Counted from the stretch's first letter, positions 8,244-17,002 are shown. The stretch is DNA of 64,000 nt from Candidatus Symbiopectobacterium sp. NZEC151 (GCF_025962655.1 NZ_JAGFPE010000006.1:186001-250000); one strand, 5' to 3'. Notes: generated by a model not told the origin, from the letters alone. Translations and numbers: made by a program.

Positions 8244-9452
8244 ATGAGCACGCATTACGATGCCGGTATCGCGCAGCAGTTCGCAGAGCAATACACGCTG
8301 CCGTTGGAAACGCTGCGTCGCCGCCAAAGCATGAAATGGCAGTATCACGCGCTGGAGATTCTCCCCGCCTGGGTGGCGGAGATGGATTTCGCCCCAGCCC
8401 CTGCCGTTGCTGACGTATTACGTCACTGGTATCTGGCTCAGGATACCGGCTACCCTTATCGGCAACGCGACCGAGCGGAACATCTGCTGGCGCGCGCCTT
8501 CAGTCGCTATACCGCACGTGAATTTAACTGGGAAACCGATCCTGCCAACGTGTTGGCGCTCAACGAATTGGTGCAGGCAGTCTATTTGCTGATTTTGGCA
8601 TTCAGTGAGCCGGGTGACGGCATTGTGCTGCAAACCCCCAGCTATCCGCCCTTTTATGATGCGATTAACGACACCGGCCGCCGGTTACAGGCCAGCCCGC
8701 TGGTGGACAACGGTCAGGGCTATGAAATCGATTTCGATCATCTTGCCCGCCAGATTGATGCCAGGACACGTATCCTGCTGCTGTGTAACCCACACAACCC
8801 CACCGGACGCGCATTGCGGCGCGATGAGCTGGAAAAGCTGGCAGCACTGGCCGAAGCCCATGATTTGATCGTAATTGCCAATGAGATTCATGCCGATCTG
8901 GTGTATCCCGGGCAGGAACATATTCCATTTGCTACGGTGGCACCGGGCCTTGCGGCACGTACCATCACCCTGAACTCGGCCAGTAAGAGTTTCAATATCG
9001 CCGGACTGCGCTGTGCGCTGATGTATTTCGGTGACGGCGCGTTAAAACAGCGCTTTACCCAACGTCTGCCCGCCCGGATTTTAGGCTACCCCTCCGGTAT
9101 TGGTATTGATGCCACCGTGGCCGCCTGGGATCGCGGCCACAGTTGGCTGGAAGGCGCACGCCACTACCTGCTGGAGCGGCGCGAGCAAGTGATCAGCACG
9201 GTGCGCACCGCGCTGCCGGAGGTTCGCGTCCACACCCCCGAGGCAACCTACTTCGCCTGGCTGGATTTTAGCGCGCTGCAATTACCAACTGCCGCTGGCG
9301 CGTATTACCTGGAGCACGCCAAAGTGGCGCTCAGCGCAGGTGAAACCTTTAACCCCGGCGCAGAAGCCTTCGCACGCCTTAACTTCGCCACATCAAAGGC
9401 GCTGCTGCAACAGATTCTGGACGCGGTGATTGCCGCCTCACGGCGCGCTTAA
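8244..9452 (+). CDS. MalY/PatB-family PLP-dependent C-S lyase/aminotransferase
   Basis: This 402-aa fold-type I PLP enzyme of the MalY/PatB group typically acts as a cystathionine beta-lyase. Diagnostic stretches are LPAWVAEMDFAPAPAV near residue 40, CNPHNPTGR near 178, IANEIHADLVYPG near 212 and the PLP lysine in LNSASKSFNIAGLRCA near 250. The family signature ATYFAWLDF is near 335. It is first in a five-gene operon with a racemase-family protein and a flavin dehydrogenase. It may release a thiol or ammonia from an S- or N-substituted amino acid, but this is inference. Confidence 0.88.
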   Translation: MSTHYDAGIAQQFAEQYTLPLETLRRRQSMKWQYHALEILPAWVAEMDFAPAPAVADVLRHWYLAQDTGYPYRQRDRAEHLLARAFSRYTAREFNWETDPANVLALNELVQAVYLLILAFSEPGDGIVLQTPSYPPFYDAINDTGRRLQASPLVDNGQGYEIDFDHLARQIDARTRILLLCNPHNPTGRALRRDELEKLAALAEAHDLIVIANEIHADLVYPGQEHIPFATVAPGLAARTITLNSASKSFNIAGLRCALMYFGDGALKQRFTQRLPARILGYPSGIGIDATVAAWDRGHSWLEGARHYLLERREQVISTVRTALPEVRVHTPEATYFAWLDFSALQLPTAAGAYYLEHAKVALSAGETFNPGAEAFARLNFATSKALLQQILDAVIAASRRA

Positions 9453-9465
9453 CGGAACCCTACCC

Positions 9466-10203
9466 ATGTCAGACACACACTCAGGCCCAGTAACACCGCA
9501 GGCCACACTCGGTATTTTGATGGTGAAAACCCATTTTCGCCGCTATCTGGGCGATATTGGCAACCCCGGCACCTGGCCGTTTCCGGTACGCTATCGGGTG
9601 GTGGAAGAGGCCATCCCACAACGGATGGGGCACCTCGATCAACACGATTTGCTGGAGCCGTTCAAACGTGCGGCGCAGGCACTCATCGACGAGGGCGTTG
9701 ATGGGCTGACCACCAGTTGTGGCTTCCTCTCCTACTATCAGCAAGAGTTGGCGGCCTGGTCACCGGTGCCGATTGTCACCAGCAGCCTGCTGCAATACCC
9801 GTTGTTGCAGCGCCTGCTTCCCGCCGGAAAAACACCGCTGATTTTGACCTTCGACGATCGCGCGCTGCGCGGTGATTATCTGGAAAAAGTCGGCATCCCC
9901 GGCGATGCCCACGTGGTGGGTATGCCACCGGACTCCGAGTTTGTGCGTTCAATTCGTGACGGTGACGACAGCGTCCCGTATGCTATTTTACAGCAAGAAG
10001 TGCTGGCTACCGCGCAGCAGGCGCTGGCGCGCTACCCGCAAACCGGGGCGTTGGTACTCGAATGCACCAATCTGGCCCCCTTCAGCGCCGCGCTGCATGC
10101 CCGCTTTGGTTTGCCGGTATTCGACACCGTAACGCTGGTTCGCTGGTTTTATGGCGCGCTGCAACCGCGTGCTTATGATGGGGGAGAAAATTGGTGCCGG
10201 TAA
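9466..10203 (+). CDS. Aspartate/glutamate/hydantoin racemase-family protein
   Basis: This 245-aa protein of the Asp/Glu racemase superfamily has two pseudo-symmetric halves with a catalytic Cys in each. The candidate Cys residues are in DGLTTSCGFLS (about residue 86) and LVLECTNLAPF (about residue 200). The opening GILMVKTHFRRYLGDIGNPG resembles hydantoin-racemase/AroM-like proteins. The ATG at 9466 is chosen because the longer version would overlap the previous gene by 23 bp. The next gene follows 25 bp later. In this operon it may interconvert amino-acid stereoisomers before or after oxidation. Confidence 0.82.
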   Translation: MSDTHSGPVTPQATLGILMVKTHFRRYLGDIGNPGTWPFPVRYRVVEEAIPQRMGHLDQHDLLEPFKRAAQALIDEGVDGLTTSCGFLSYYQQELAAWSPVPIVTSSLLQYPLLQRLLPAGKTPLILTFDDRALRGDYLEKVGIPGDAHVVGMPPDSEFVRSIRDGDDSVPYAILQQEVLATAQQALARYPQTGALVLECTNLAPFSAALHARFGLPVFDTVTLVRWFYGALQPRAYDGGENWCR

Positions 10204-10228
10204 CAGGTTTTCATCAGGTAACCCCTTC

Positions 10229-11347
10229 ATGACACAACGCTATGACGTTATCGTGATTGGCGGCGGCATCGTCGGCCACGCCATCGCTTATGGTTTGCAG
10301 CGCCAACGGGCCAGCACGGCGATTCTCGATGGCGGCGACACCGACTTTCGCGCCTCACGCGGTAACTTCGGCCTGATTTGGGTACAGGGCAAAGGCGTCA
10401 ATTGTCCGCCTTACAGCCAGCTCTCCTGTCTGGCATCCACGCGCTGGCCCGAATTTGCGCAACGCCTACGCGCTGAAACCGATATTGATTGCGGGTTGTC
10501 TCAGCCCGGCGGTATCAATTTCTGCTTAACGCCAGAGGCGCTGGACAGCGCCATACGCAACGTCAGCAAACTGCAACAGGGCAACCCGGACTTTACCTAT
10601 CAGGTGTGGGATAACGCCACGCTGCGCCAACATGTGCCTGAAGCATCACGCCACATAGCCGGTGCCATCTATTCTCCCCATGACGGCCATGTCAATCCGC
10701 TGCTGACGCTGCGCGCGCTGTCCTACGCCTTTCAGCAGGCGGGCGGGCGCTATTTTCCGTCCCATCCGGTCAGTGATATTGAAAGCCATCAGGACGGTTT
10801 CACCTTGCACACGCCGCAGGGCGAATGGCACGCCAAACGTATCGTGCTGGCCGCCGGGCTGGAAAATGCGCGCCTTGGGGCACAGGTCGATCTCCCGATC
10901 CCGATTGAACCGGTGCGTGGACAAGTATTGGTGACCGAGCGGCTGGCGCCCTTTCTGCGCTATCCCTCCAACCTGCTACGGCAAACGCAGGAGGGCACGG
11001 TGATGATCGGGGATTCGCAAGAGCATGTCGGGTTTAACACCCAGACGCAACCCGAGGTTCAACAGCAGATTGCCCAACGGGCAATACGCGCATTCCCCTG
11101 TCTGGCCCACGCGCAGATTGTACGCACTTGGGGTGCGTTGCGGATCATGACGCCCGATGGTTTGCCGGTTTATGATGAATCCCGTCGCTACCCCGGAGCC
11201 TTTGCCGTCACCTGCCACAGCGGTGTTACGCTGGCAGCGCTGCATAGCGAGCTGCTTCCGGCGTGGATTTTAGGCGGTGCACTTCCTTCGCTTTTTGAGG
11301 TATTTCATGTCCAGCGTTTCCCGGTTCCAGCCGCTACCCACGGTTGA
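10229..11347 (+). CDS. FAD-dependent amine/D-amino-acid dehydrogenase subunit (HcnC/OoxB-like)
   Basis: This is a DAO-superfamily flavoprotein. The 372-aa protein starts with the dinucleotide-binding motif VIVIGGGIVGHAIAYGL. It has the DAO-type FGLIWVQGKG, RIVLAAGLENARLG, PIEPVRGQVLV and the C-terminal GDSQEHVGF and CHSGVTLAALHSELL. The start at 10229 follows AGGTAA; upstream extension would overlap the racemase gene. Its immediate partners are a small [2Fe-2S] protein and a large FAD/NAD protein. This is the arrangement of hydrogen cyanide synthase (HcnABC), opine/octopine/nopaline oxidases and D-hydroxyproline dehydrogenase. The substrate is probably an N-substituted or D-amino acid. Confidence 0.88.
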   Translation: MTQRYDVIVIGGGIVGHAIAYGLQRQRASTAILDGGDTDFRASRGNFGLIWVQGKGVNCPPYSQLSCLASTRWPEFAQRLRAETDIDCGLSQPGGINFCLTPEALDSAIRNVSKLQQGNPDFTYQVWDNATLRQHVPEASRHIAGAIYSPHDGHVNPLLTLRALSYAFQQAGGRYFPSHPVSDIESHQDGFTLHTPQGEWHAKRIVLAAGLENARLGAQVDLPIPIEPVRGQVLVTERLAPFLRYPSNLLRQTQEGTVMIGDSQEHVGFNTQTQPEVQQQIAQRAIRAFPCLAHAQIVRTWGALRIMTPDGLPVYDESRRYPGAFAVTCHSGVTLAALHSELLPAWILGGALPSLFEVFHVQRFPVPAATHG

Positions 11348-11615
11348 TGCACCGCAAATTACCCTGTGGGTGAACGATGAGCCGATTACCGCACGCGCTG
11401 GCTGGACGCTGGCCGCCGCACTGCTGGCAAACGGCATCACCACCACGCGCCATACGGCCATTGACCAACAGCCGCGCGGCCCGTTTTGCATGATGGGCGT
11501 CTGCTTCGAGTGCCGCGTCACGGTCGATGATATTCCCAACGTGCAATCTTGCATGACGCCGGTGCGTGACGGTATGCGGGTCACCCTGCCTCAGGGCGCG
11601 AGGGTGCTATCATGA
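11307..11615 (+). CDS. (2Fe-2S)-binding subunit (HcnA/OoxX-like)
   Basis: This 102-aa small ferredoxin-like subunit (Fer2_4) has its cluster ligands in CMMGVCFECRVTVDD and a distal Cys in VQSCMTPVRDGM, the pattern of HcnA and the small subunits of opine oxidases. It starts inside the end of the upstream flavoprotein (41-bp overlap), preceded by GAGG. It overlaps the next gene by 4 bp (ATGA-type), so the three subunits are translationally coupled. It probably relays electrons from the DAO-type flavin to the FAD/NAD-type subunit. Confidence 0.88.
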   Translation: MSSVSRFQPLPTVDAPQITLWVNDEPITARAGWTLAAALLANGITTTRHTAIDQQPRGPFCMMGVCFECRVTVDDIPNVQSCMTPVRDGMRVTLPQGARVLS

Positions 11616-13033
11616 CCCATTCCACCACAGCGAATACCTGTGACCTGCTGATCATTGGCGCGGGCCCGGCCGGGCTGAAAGCGGCACAGGTTGCCAGCGC
11701 AGCAGGCTTATCCGTCTGGCTGGCCGATGAAAACTCGCTGCCGGGCGGTCAACTGCTGCGACAGGTCACCCAGTCACCGTTTGCTAATCCACAAACCCTG
11801 TTCGGCGAAGAGTACAGCGCACGCCGTAGCCTGGCAGAAGCCGCCTTCTCTCCCCGCGTGCGCTATCTGGCGCGTACCGCCGTCTGGCAGGTGACGCCGG
11901 AGAAACAGGTCTATCTGTTAGAGCAGGGCGAGTCCCCACGCCAGCATGTGGTGCAGGCCCGTTTTATTCTGCTGGCAACTGGCGCACAAGAACGCAGTTT
12001 CCCGCTGCCGGGCTGGACATTACCCGGTGCGATGACCGTGGGTGCCGCACAACTGTTGATGAAATCAGCGGGATTGCTGCCCCCTGCGGACAGCATTCTG
12101 GTGGGCAACGGCCCACTGCTGTTGCTGTTCGCCGCGCAGGTGATCCGCGCGGGAGGCCGAATTCAAGCGGTGCTGGACACTACGCGCACGCAGGATTATC
12201 TGCGGGCGCTGCCACGGTTGCCGAAGGCATTACGGCATACCTCACGCGATCTGTTCAAAGGCATCAAGCTGCTGCGCGAACTGCAACGTGCCAAGGTGCC
12301 TTATTATTCCGGCGTGACCGATATTGCCGTAGAAGGAGACACGCAGGTCACCACCGTGCGCTTTTCCCATCGAGGCCATCCGATACAGTGCGTGACCTCA
12401 ACGGTATTGAGCCATATCGGGGTGATTCCGGCCACGCAGTGCGCCAACGCGCTCGGTTGCAAACTGGTTTGGGATGATGAGCAACACTACTGGCAGCCGG
12501 AAGTGGACGAACGGCAGGAAAGCAGCCAACCTGGTATCTATCTGGCGGGGGACGCTAGCGGCATTGAGGGCGGAGAAGCAGCTATTCTCAGCGGTCAGCT
12601 TGCCGCATTAAGCATTGTGCATGCGGCGGGCAAGCTCGCAGAAGATGACTATCAGCAACAATGTGCTGGCCTGCGGCAACAGCGCGCCGCGCTGCGTTCG
12701 CTGCGCCCCTTTCTGGCAGCGCTTTACCCCATTCCCAAACAAGCACAAAAGCCCCGTGACGATGTGACCATCTGCCGCTGTGAACAGGTGAGTGCCGGGG
12801 AAATTCGCCAAGCGGCGCGCGCTGGCTGCACCGGCATGAACCAGTTGAAGGCGTTTACCCGTTGCGGCATGGGCCCCTGTCAGGGACGGATGTGCGGGCA
12901 CAACGCGGCGGTTATTCTGGCCGACACGCAGCAGCGTCAGGTATCAGAAACCGGATATGCACGCGCCCGTTTTCCGCTGAAGCCGGTCACGCTGGCGCAA
13001 TTGGCACTCAGCAGTGACGATAGCGAGGTATAA
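11612..13033 (+). CDS. FAD/NAD(P)-binding large subunit with BFD-like [2Fe-2S] domain (HcnB/OoxA-like)
   Basis: This 473-aa flavoprotein is of the HcnB/opine-oxidase subunit A type. It begins LLIIGAGPAGLKAAQVA (FAD site). A second nucleotide motif, LVGNGPLLLLFAAQVI, lies near residue 165, and GIYLAGDASGIEGGEAA near 305. The C-terminal quarter carries a BFD-like [2Fe-2S] domain, CRCEQVSAGEIRQAA then CGMGPCQGRMCG (about 385-430). With the two preceding genes it should form a membrane-associated or cytoplasmic dehydrogenase complex. It is the last gene of the operon. Confidence 0.9.
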   Translation: MTHSTTANTCDLLIIGAGPAGLKAAQVASAAGLSVWLADENSLPGGQLLRQVTQSPFANPQTLFGEEYSARRSLAEAAFSPRVRYLARTAVWQVTPEKQVYLLEQGESPRQHVVQARFILLATGAQERSFPLPGWTLPGAMTVGAAQLLMKSAGLLPPADSILVGNGPLLLLFAAQVIRAGGRIQAVLDTTRTQDYLRALPRLPKALRHTSRDLFKGIKLLRELQRAKVPYYSGVTDIAVEGDTQVTTVRFSHRGHPIQCVTSTVLSHIGVIPATQCANALGCKLVWDDEQHYWQPEVDERQESSQPGIYLAGDASGIEGGEAAILSGQLAALSIVHAAGKLAEDDYQQQCAGLRQQRAALRSLRPFLAALYPIPKQAQKPRDDVTICRCEQVSAGEIRQAARAGCTGMNQLKAFTRCGMGPCQGRMCGHNAAVILADTQQRQVSETGYARARFPLKPVTLAQLALSSDDSEV

Positions 13034-13161
13034 ACTTAATCGCGCTGATAGCCTATTCCCGTAGGCGTTATTGGCGCAGTCCGTTTGGGCTCGGGCAGCG
13101 CGCAGAAACCGGAACCTGTACGCAGTGCGTGCGCGGCCCTAAGATAAAAAGGGAATAGGCG
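13034..13161. repeat. Possible intergenic repeat with terminal inverted repeats
   Basis: GCCTATTCCC (13051-13060) and GGGAATAGGC (13151-13160) are perfect 10-bp inverted repeats 90 bp apart. The interior can fold further (GGGC-GGCAGCGCGCA against TGCGTGCGCGGCCC). The whole ends are extended by shared AGGCGTTA. It looks like a small palindromic intergenic element, or an extended terminator between convergent genes. Confidence 0.4.
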
Positions 13162-13515
13162 TTAAATCTCTTCAATACATTTATCGCCGATGACTTCGGC
13201 AATTTTCAATTGTGCGAACGCTTCTTTAATAAATTCGCACCGGTTCAATTTATCCGTATTACGCCCGTGAATAAACGACACTTCGATAAGGGTGCGGTAG
13301 TGACGATTATCTTCATCGAGCCACTCCTCCGTCCCTGCAATTTTATTATCCTTCACGGTGAGTCGGTCGGCATAAAAACCGGAATATAAATAATAGCGAC
13401 CACAGTAATAATTATCGTGTGCCGCACAAACGATATCCCAATATTGACTCAACAACGCGTTAACATCTTCCTTATTTCTATTGCTGCCAAAATATAAAAA
13501 ATAGGATCGCTTCAC
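13162..13515 (-). CDS. Hypothetical protein, 117 aa, AT-rich
   Basis: I do not recognise a family. The frame encodes a soluble, Tyr-rich 117-aa protein, MKRSYFLYFGSNRNKEDVNA and onward, with four Cys and mixed alpha/beta character. Codon use is clearly AT-richer than the flanking catabolic genes, which suggests acquisition. Small, lone, AT-rich soluble genes of this kind are often orphan immunity proteins, but nothing here proves that. There is no convincing ribosome site beyond AGAGGCACG upstream of the ATG at 13515. It is convergent with the HcnB-like gene. Confidence 0.55.
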   Translation of the reverse strand: MKRSYFLYFGSNRNKEDVNALLSQYWDIVCAAHDNYYCGRYYLYSGFYADRLTVKDNKIAGTEEWLDEDNRHYRTLIEVSFIHGRNTDKLNRCEFIKEAFAQLKIAEVIGDKCIEEI

Positions 13516-13624
13516 GCAACGTGCCTCTTATTTTTTTTAATCACGCATTACACTGTGTGCTCAATACTCATAAAAATGAAGATGCCGACTGACAATGCTG
13601 CCCAATCAGCTGCCATGAAAAAAA

Positions 13625-13647
13625 GTATACTCGTATCAGGAGTATAC
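13625..13647. promoter_or_regulatory. Operator-like palindrome GTATACTC-N7-GAGTATAC
   Basis: A perfect 8-bp inverted repeat with 7-bp spacer lies in the gap between the 117-aa gene and lacI. It resembles operators of small HTH (toxin-antitoxin-like) regulators, yet no such gene adjoins it. Confidence 0.45.
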
Positions 13648-13708
13648 ACATTTTACATGACGATTTTCTTGCGTTTTCGCGGAGATTACCGCGATATGGG
13701 GCTGATTT

Positions 13709-14752
13709 TTACCAGGAAAGGTCACCTACTGCCTGACGCCGATGAATCAACGTCATGGGAATAATCGCCCGCGCCAGTTGATTTTCTCCGTGCAAGGCAC
13801 GCTGCATCAGCGTAAATGCCTGCTCCGCCCAGGCGTCTTCATCCTGTCGCATTGACCAGAGATTATTGGCGAGAAAGCCCAACATGGCGTGCTCATCGAA
13901 GGTGCCAATATTCATGTCAGCAGGAATCGCGCCATAACGTTCACGTAGCGCACTCAAAACCCCTTCCAACACCGGCAAAGATGACGCGATAAAGGCTTTA
14001 GGCGCGTGGGCATGACGCGTAAGAAAGGTTTGCATCATGGCGATACCGTCTTCACGGCGGTTGTGCTCCGCCTGCAAAATCCACTCAGCCGGTGCCTTGA
14101 TGCCGTGGCGCAGCAACGCCTGTTGATACCCTTTTAGACGCTCTTTGATTGCAGGTTGTCGGGTGTCTCCTGCCATAAAATAGAGCGGCTCATCGCTGAG
14201 CGTTATCCCCTTGTCGAGGCTGCGTGCCAACATCGCCTGCGCCAGTTGAACACCGCCCTGCAAGTTGTCACTCACCACCAGAGAAACCTCTTCGGCACCG
14301 AAATCACGGTCCAGCACTACCAGCGGGCGGTTGACCATTTTCACATGGTGCTGTTGTGTCTGGCGCGAGGAGGGCACCACAAACAGGCCGTCCACGTTGC
14401 GTTGCAGCAGCGCGTCCACCAGCTTGTTTTCGTACTTTGCATCGCTATAGGTACAGCTGATCATCAGCTGATAACCTGCGGCCCGGCAGCGGATCTCCAG
14501 CTTCTCCGCCAGCGTGGAGAAAAACGGGTTGGAAAGGCGAGGAATAATCAGGCCCAATGTGTCGGTTTTATTTAATTTCAGGCTGCGCGCCGTGTAGTTA
14601 ACCGTATAACCATGCTCCGTCACATAGTGGGTTATCCGCTGCTGCGTCTTGGCGCTGATACGGTATTGCTCGGCTTTACCGTTCAGCACCAGCCGAACGG
14701 TGGTGATGGAGAGATGTAAATCATTGGCGATCTGCTCGACCGTTTTTGCCAT
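13709..14752 (-). CDS. LacI-family transcriptional regulator
   Basis: This 347-aa LacI/GalR regulator has an N-terminal helix-turn-helix (about residues 3-25, TVEQIANDLHLSITTVRLVL) and hinge helix. A periplasmic-binding-protein-like effector domain begins at TDTLGLIIPRLSNPFFSTLAE (about 70) and continues to the end. The QYRISAKTQQRI segment resembles the FruR/Cra branch. It is the last same-strand gene after the tctCBA operon, 103 bp beyond tctA, and probably controls that operon. The palindrome TTGCTAACTCGAGTTAGCAA before the first operon gene has the CG-centred symmetry LacI proteins favour. Confidence 0.9.
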   Translation of the reverse strand: MAKTVEQIANDLHLSITTVRLVLNGKAEQYRISAKTQQRITHYVTEHGYTVNYTARSLKLNKTDTLGLIIPRLSNPFFSTLAEKLEIRCRAAGYQLMISCTYSDAKYENKLVDALLQRNVDGLFVVPSSRQTQQHHVKMVNRPLVVLDRDFGAEEVSLVVSDNLQGGVQLAQAMLARSLDKGITLSDEPLYFMAGDTRQPAIKERLKGYQQALLRHGIKAPAEWILQAEHNRREDGIAMMQTFLTRHAHAPKAFIASSLPVLEGVLSALRERYGAIPADMNIGTFDEHAMLGFLANNLWSMRQDEDAWAEQAFTLMQRALHGENQLARAIIPMTLIHRRQAVGDLSW

Positions 14753-14782
14753 AGTTATGCCCTAAATAACGCCACCCCGAAG

Positions 14783-14806
14783 GGCGTTTCTCCGATGGGA
14801 AACGCC
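14783..14806. terminator. Hairpin between tctA and lacI
   Basis: Stem GGCGTTTC/GAAACGCC (14783-14790 with 14799-14806) and an 8-nt loop lie in the 103-bp gap. Without a T-run it may only attenuate transcription into lacI. Confidence 0.4.
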
Positions 14807-14855
14807 GCTCGCAGTATAACATCGCACCACTACGCGACCAATAATGCGCGAAGCT

Positions 14856-16394
14856 TTACACCCCAGGCTGATTACTTTGTGCGTCCTGCTTTTTTTTCAG
14901 CGCTTTTTGACGCCAGTTTTTCCACATCGGTGAAACGATGGGCAGGAACAGGGTTAATACCGCAATCACAATGAACGTGGCACACACCGGGCGCGTAAAG
15001 AATATCGACACATCCCCCTGCGACATCATTAATGAACGCCGCAGGTTGGTTTCTGCCAACGGGCCAAGGATGATACCAATCACAATGGGCGACATGGAGA
15101 AATCAAGCTTGATCAGGATGTAGGCCACCAGCCCGGCCCCCATCATGACGAAAACGTCAATCATGCTGTGGTTAACGGTGTAAGCGCCCACGGCGCACAG
15201 CAGCAAAATCACTGGCACCAGCAGCGTACGCGGCACATCCATCACCTTCACGAACAGCTTCATGCCCATGAAGCCCAGCAATCCCATAAAGATATTCGCC
15301 ATCATCAGGCCAATAAAAATGGTATTCACTTCAACAGGATGCTCAGTGAACAGTTGTGGCCCCAGCGCCAGCCCTTGCACCAGAAACGCCCCCATGATGA
15401 TGGCCGTCGCGCCGTCGCCCGGAATCCCTAGCGTCATCAACGGCACCATACAGCCACCCGAGACCGCATTGGCCCCGGCTTCGGGCGCGGATACCCCTTC
15501 CGGCGAACCTTTACCAAACTCTTCCGGATGTTTGGACCAGCGTTTCGCTTCGTTATAAGCAATCCAGGACGAGATATCGCCGCCCACGCCGGGAATGGTG
15601 CCGATGCCGGTACCGATCACCGACGAACGCACCCAGGTTGGCAGGCAGCGTTTGAAATCAACCCAGCTTGGTAAGATGCGGGTGATTTTCGCTACAGGTT
15701 TCTGCATGATGCCGCCTTCACGGAAGTGCTCCTCGGTGCTGAGCAACCCCTGGGAAAAGGCGAACAAGCCAACCAGTACCGGAATAAATGAGATACCGCC
15801 CATCAGGTAGATGGAATCAAAGGTAAAGCGCATGCCGCTGGTCATCGGGTCCAGCCCAATCGTGGCGATCGCCAGCCCGATACCGCCGCCGATTAACCCT
15901 TTGATCATGGACTGCGATGAGACGCTGGTAATGATACTGATACCGAAAATCGCCAGCGCAAAGTATTCCGGTGCAGAGAATCCGGTCGCAACGGTCGCCA
16001 GCATTGGCGCGATCACAATCAGCGCGATGGTGCTGAAGATGCCGCCGAACAGCGATCCCATGGTGGACAGCCCCAGCGCACGCCCGGCTTCGCCGCGTTT
16101 GGCCATCGGATAACCATCCAGCACGGTGGCGGCAGAGGCGGGTGTGCCCGGCGTACTGATCAGTATCGCGGTGATAGAGCCGCCATAAACGGCACCGCAA
16201 TACACCCCTAGCAGAAGAAGAATCCCGCTCACTCCCTGGAAGGAATAGGTCAGCGGTAATAACAATGCGATACCCATATTGACCGTCAGGCCGGGGATAA
16301 TTCCGATCAGGATGCCCGCAAGCGCCCCGAGAAAAATCACGGCAATCGTGTCAAAGCTGAATACCACTGAAAACGCGGCAAGGACTTCGTTCAT
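14856..16394 (-). CDS. tctA: Tripartite tricarboxylate transporter, large membrane subunit TctA
   Basis: This is the 512-aa large permease subunit of a TctABC-type secondary transporter, with about 12 hydrophobic segments. Family signatures are LAGILIGIIPGLTVNMGIALLLPLT near the N terminus, GGSITAILISTPGTPASAATVLDGYPMAKRGEAGRALG near residue 75, and the second repeat GVSAPEAGANAVSGGCMVPLMTLGIPGDGATAIIMGA near 300. TctA works with the small subunit TctB and the periplasmic receptor TctC, all encoded here in the order tctC-tctB-tctA. The substrate is an organic acid, not necessarily citrate. Confidence 0.95.
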   Translation of the reverse strand: MNEVLAAFSVVFSFDTIAVIFLGALAGILIGIIPGLTVNMGIALLLPLTYSFQGVSGILLLLGVYCGAVYGGSITAILISTPGTPASAATVLDGYPMAKRGEAGRALGLSTMGSLFGGIFSTIALIVIAPMLATVATGFSAPEYFALAIFGISIITSVSSQSMIKGLIGGGIGLAIATIGLDPMTSGMRFTFDSIYLMGGISFIPVLVGLFAFSQGLLSTEEHFREGGIMQKPVAKITRILPSWVDFKRCLPTWVRSSVIGTGIGTIPGVGGDISSWIAYNEAKRWSKHPEEFGKGSPEGVSAPEAGANAVSGGCMVPLMTLGIPGDGATAIIMGAFLVQGLALGPQLFTEHPVEVNTIFIGLMMANIFMGLLGFMGMKLFVKVMDVPRTLLVPVILLLCAVGAYTVNHSMIDVFVMMGAGLVAYILIKLDFSMSPIVIGIILGPLAETNLRRSLMMSQGDVSIFFTRPVCATFIVIAVLTLFLPIVSPMWKNWRQKALKKKQDAQSNQPGV

Positions 16395-16485
16395 GATACT
16401 GCCCTTCTTTATGTTCGCTATGTTCGCTACAGGTTTGCTACACGCCAGCGCCTAGGTAGAGCACCTGGCTGAAAGCACCCGATCG

Positions 16486-16953
16486 CTAGAAGCCCAAATC
16501 ACTGAACTCTGCCGTTGGCAACGGCGAGTTGAACAGATAGGTGAAAAACAGGTAAACCGCCGTGACGATAAGCAGCGTGGAGAGCGCAACAAACCAGACA
16601 CGCTTTTCTTTCATCAGCACCATGGTGCAGGGAATAAAAATCACCGCCGAAATAATGAATCCCGCCCAGGCCATCAGGATGCCATAACCCACAGCCAGCG
16701 CGCCGATCAGGTAGGCCTTGCGCACATTCACCGACGAGAAATCGATGCTTCGGTCCGCCATCAAACGGTTTTTCAGCACCACGCCCCATTGCAGCACGCC
16801 TAACAGAATAAACAGGCACGCCAGCCCAAAGGGCCAATAACGCTCGCCCGGAACGCCATATTCATCAAACATCGACATATCACGGGACAGGAACAATATC
16901 AGCAGGCCAAACCCAAAGGAGAACAGGCCGACTAACACATCATATTTGCGCAT
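16486..16953 (-). CDS. tctB: Tripartite tricarboxylate transporter, small subunit TctB
   Basis: This 155-aa protein has four predicted membrane segments and begins MRKYDVLVGLFSFGFGLLIL, the usual TctB layout. It is the small membrane subunit needed with TctA. The start at 16953 is preferred to one eight codons earlier because GGGAGA lies 8 nt upstream. A perfect 10-bp hairpin sits just ahead of this ribosome site, likely lowering tctB/tctA expression relative to tctC. Confidence 0.9.
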   Translation of the reverse strand: MRKYDVLVGLFSFGFGLLILFLSRDMSMFDEYGVPGERYWPFGLACLFILLGVLQWGVVLKNRLMADRSIDFSSVNVRKAYLIGALAVGYGILMAWAGFIISAVIFIPCTMVLMKEKRVWFVALSTLLIVTAVYLFFTYLFNSPLPTAEFSDLGF

Positions 16954-16965
16954 AGCAATTCTCCC

Positions 16966-16990
16966 GCTTGTCGGCACCGGGCCGACAAGC
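16966..16990 (-). other. Intercistronic hairpin between tctC and tctB
   Basis: Perfect 10-bp stem GCTTGTCGGC/GCCGACAAGC (16966-16975 with 16981-16990), loop of 5 nt, no T-run. Such hairpins after a binding-protein gene commonly stabilise its mRNA and give excess receptor over permease. Confidence 0.6.
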
Positions 16991-17002
16991 GTATCGACAG
17001 CG

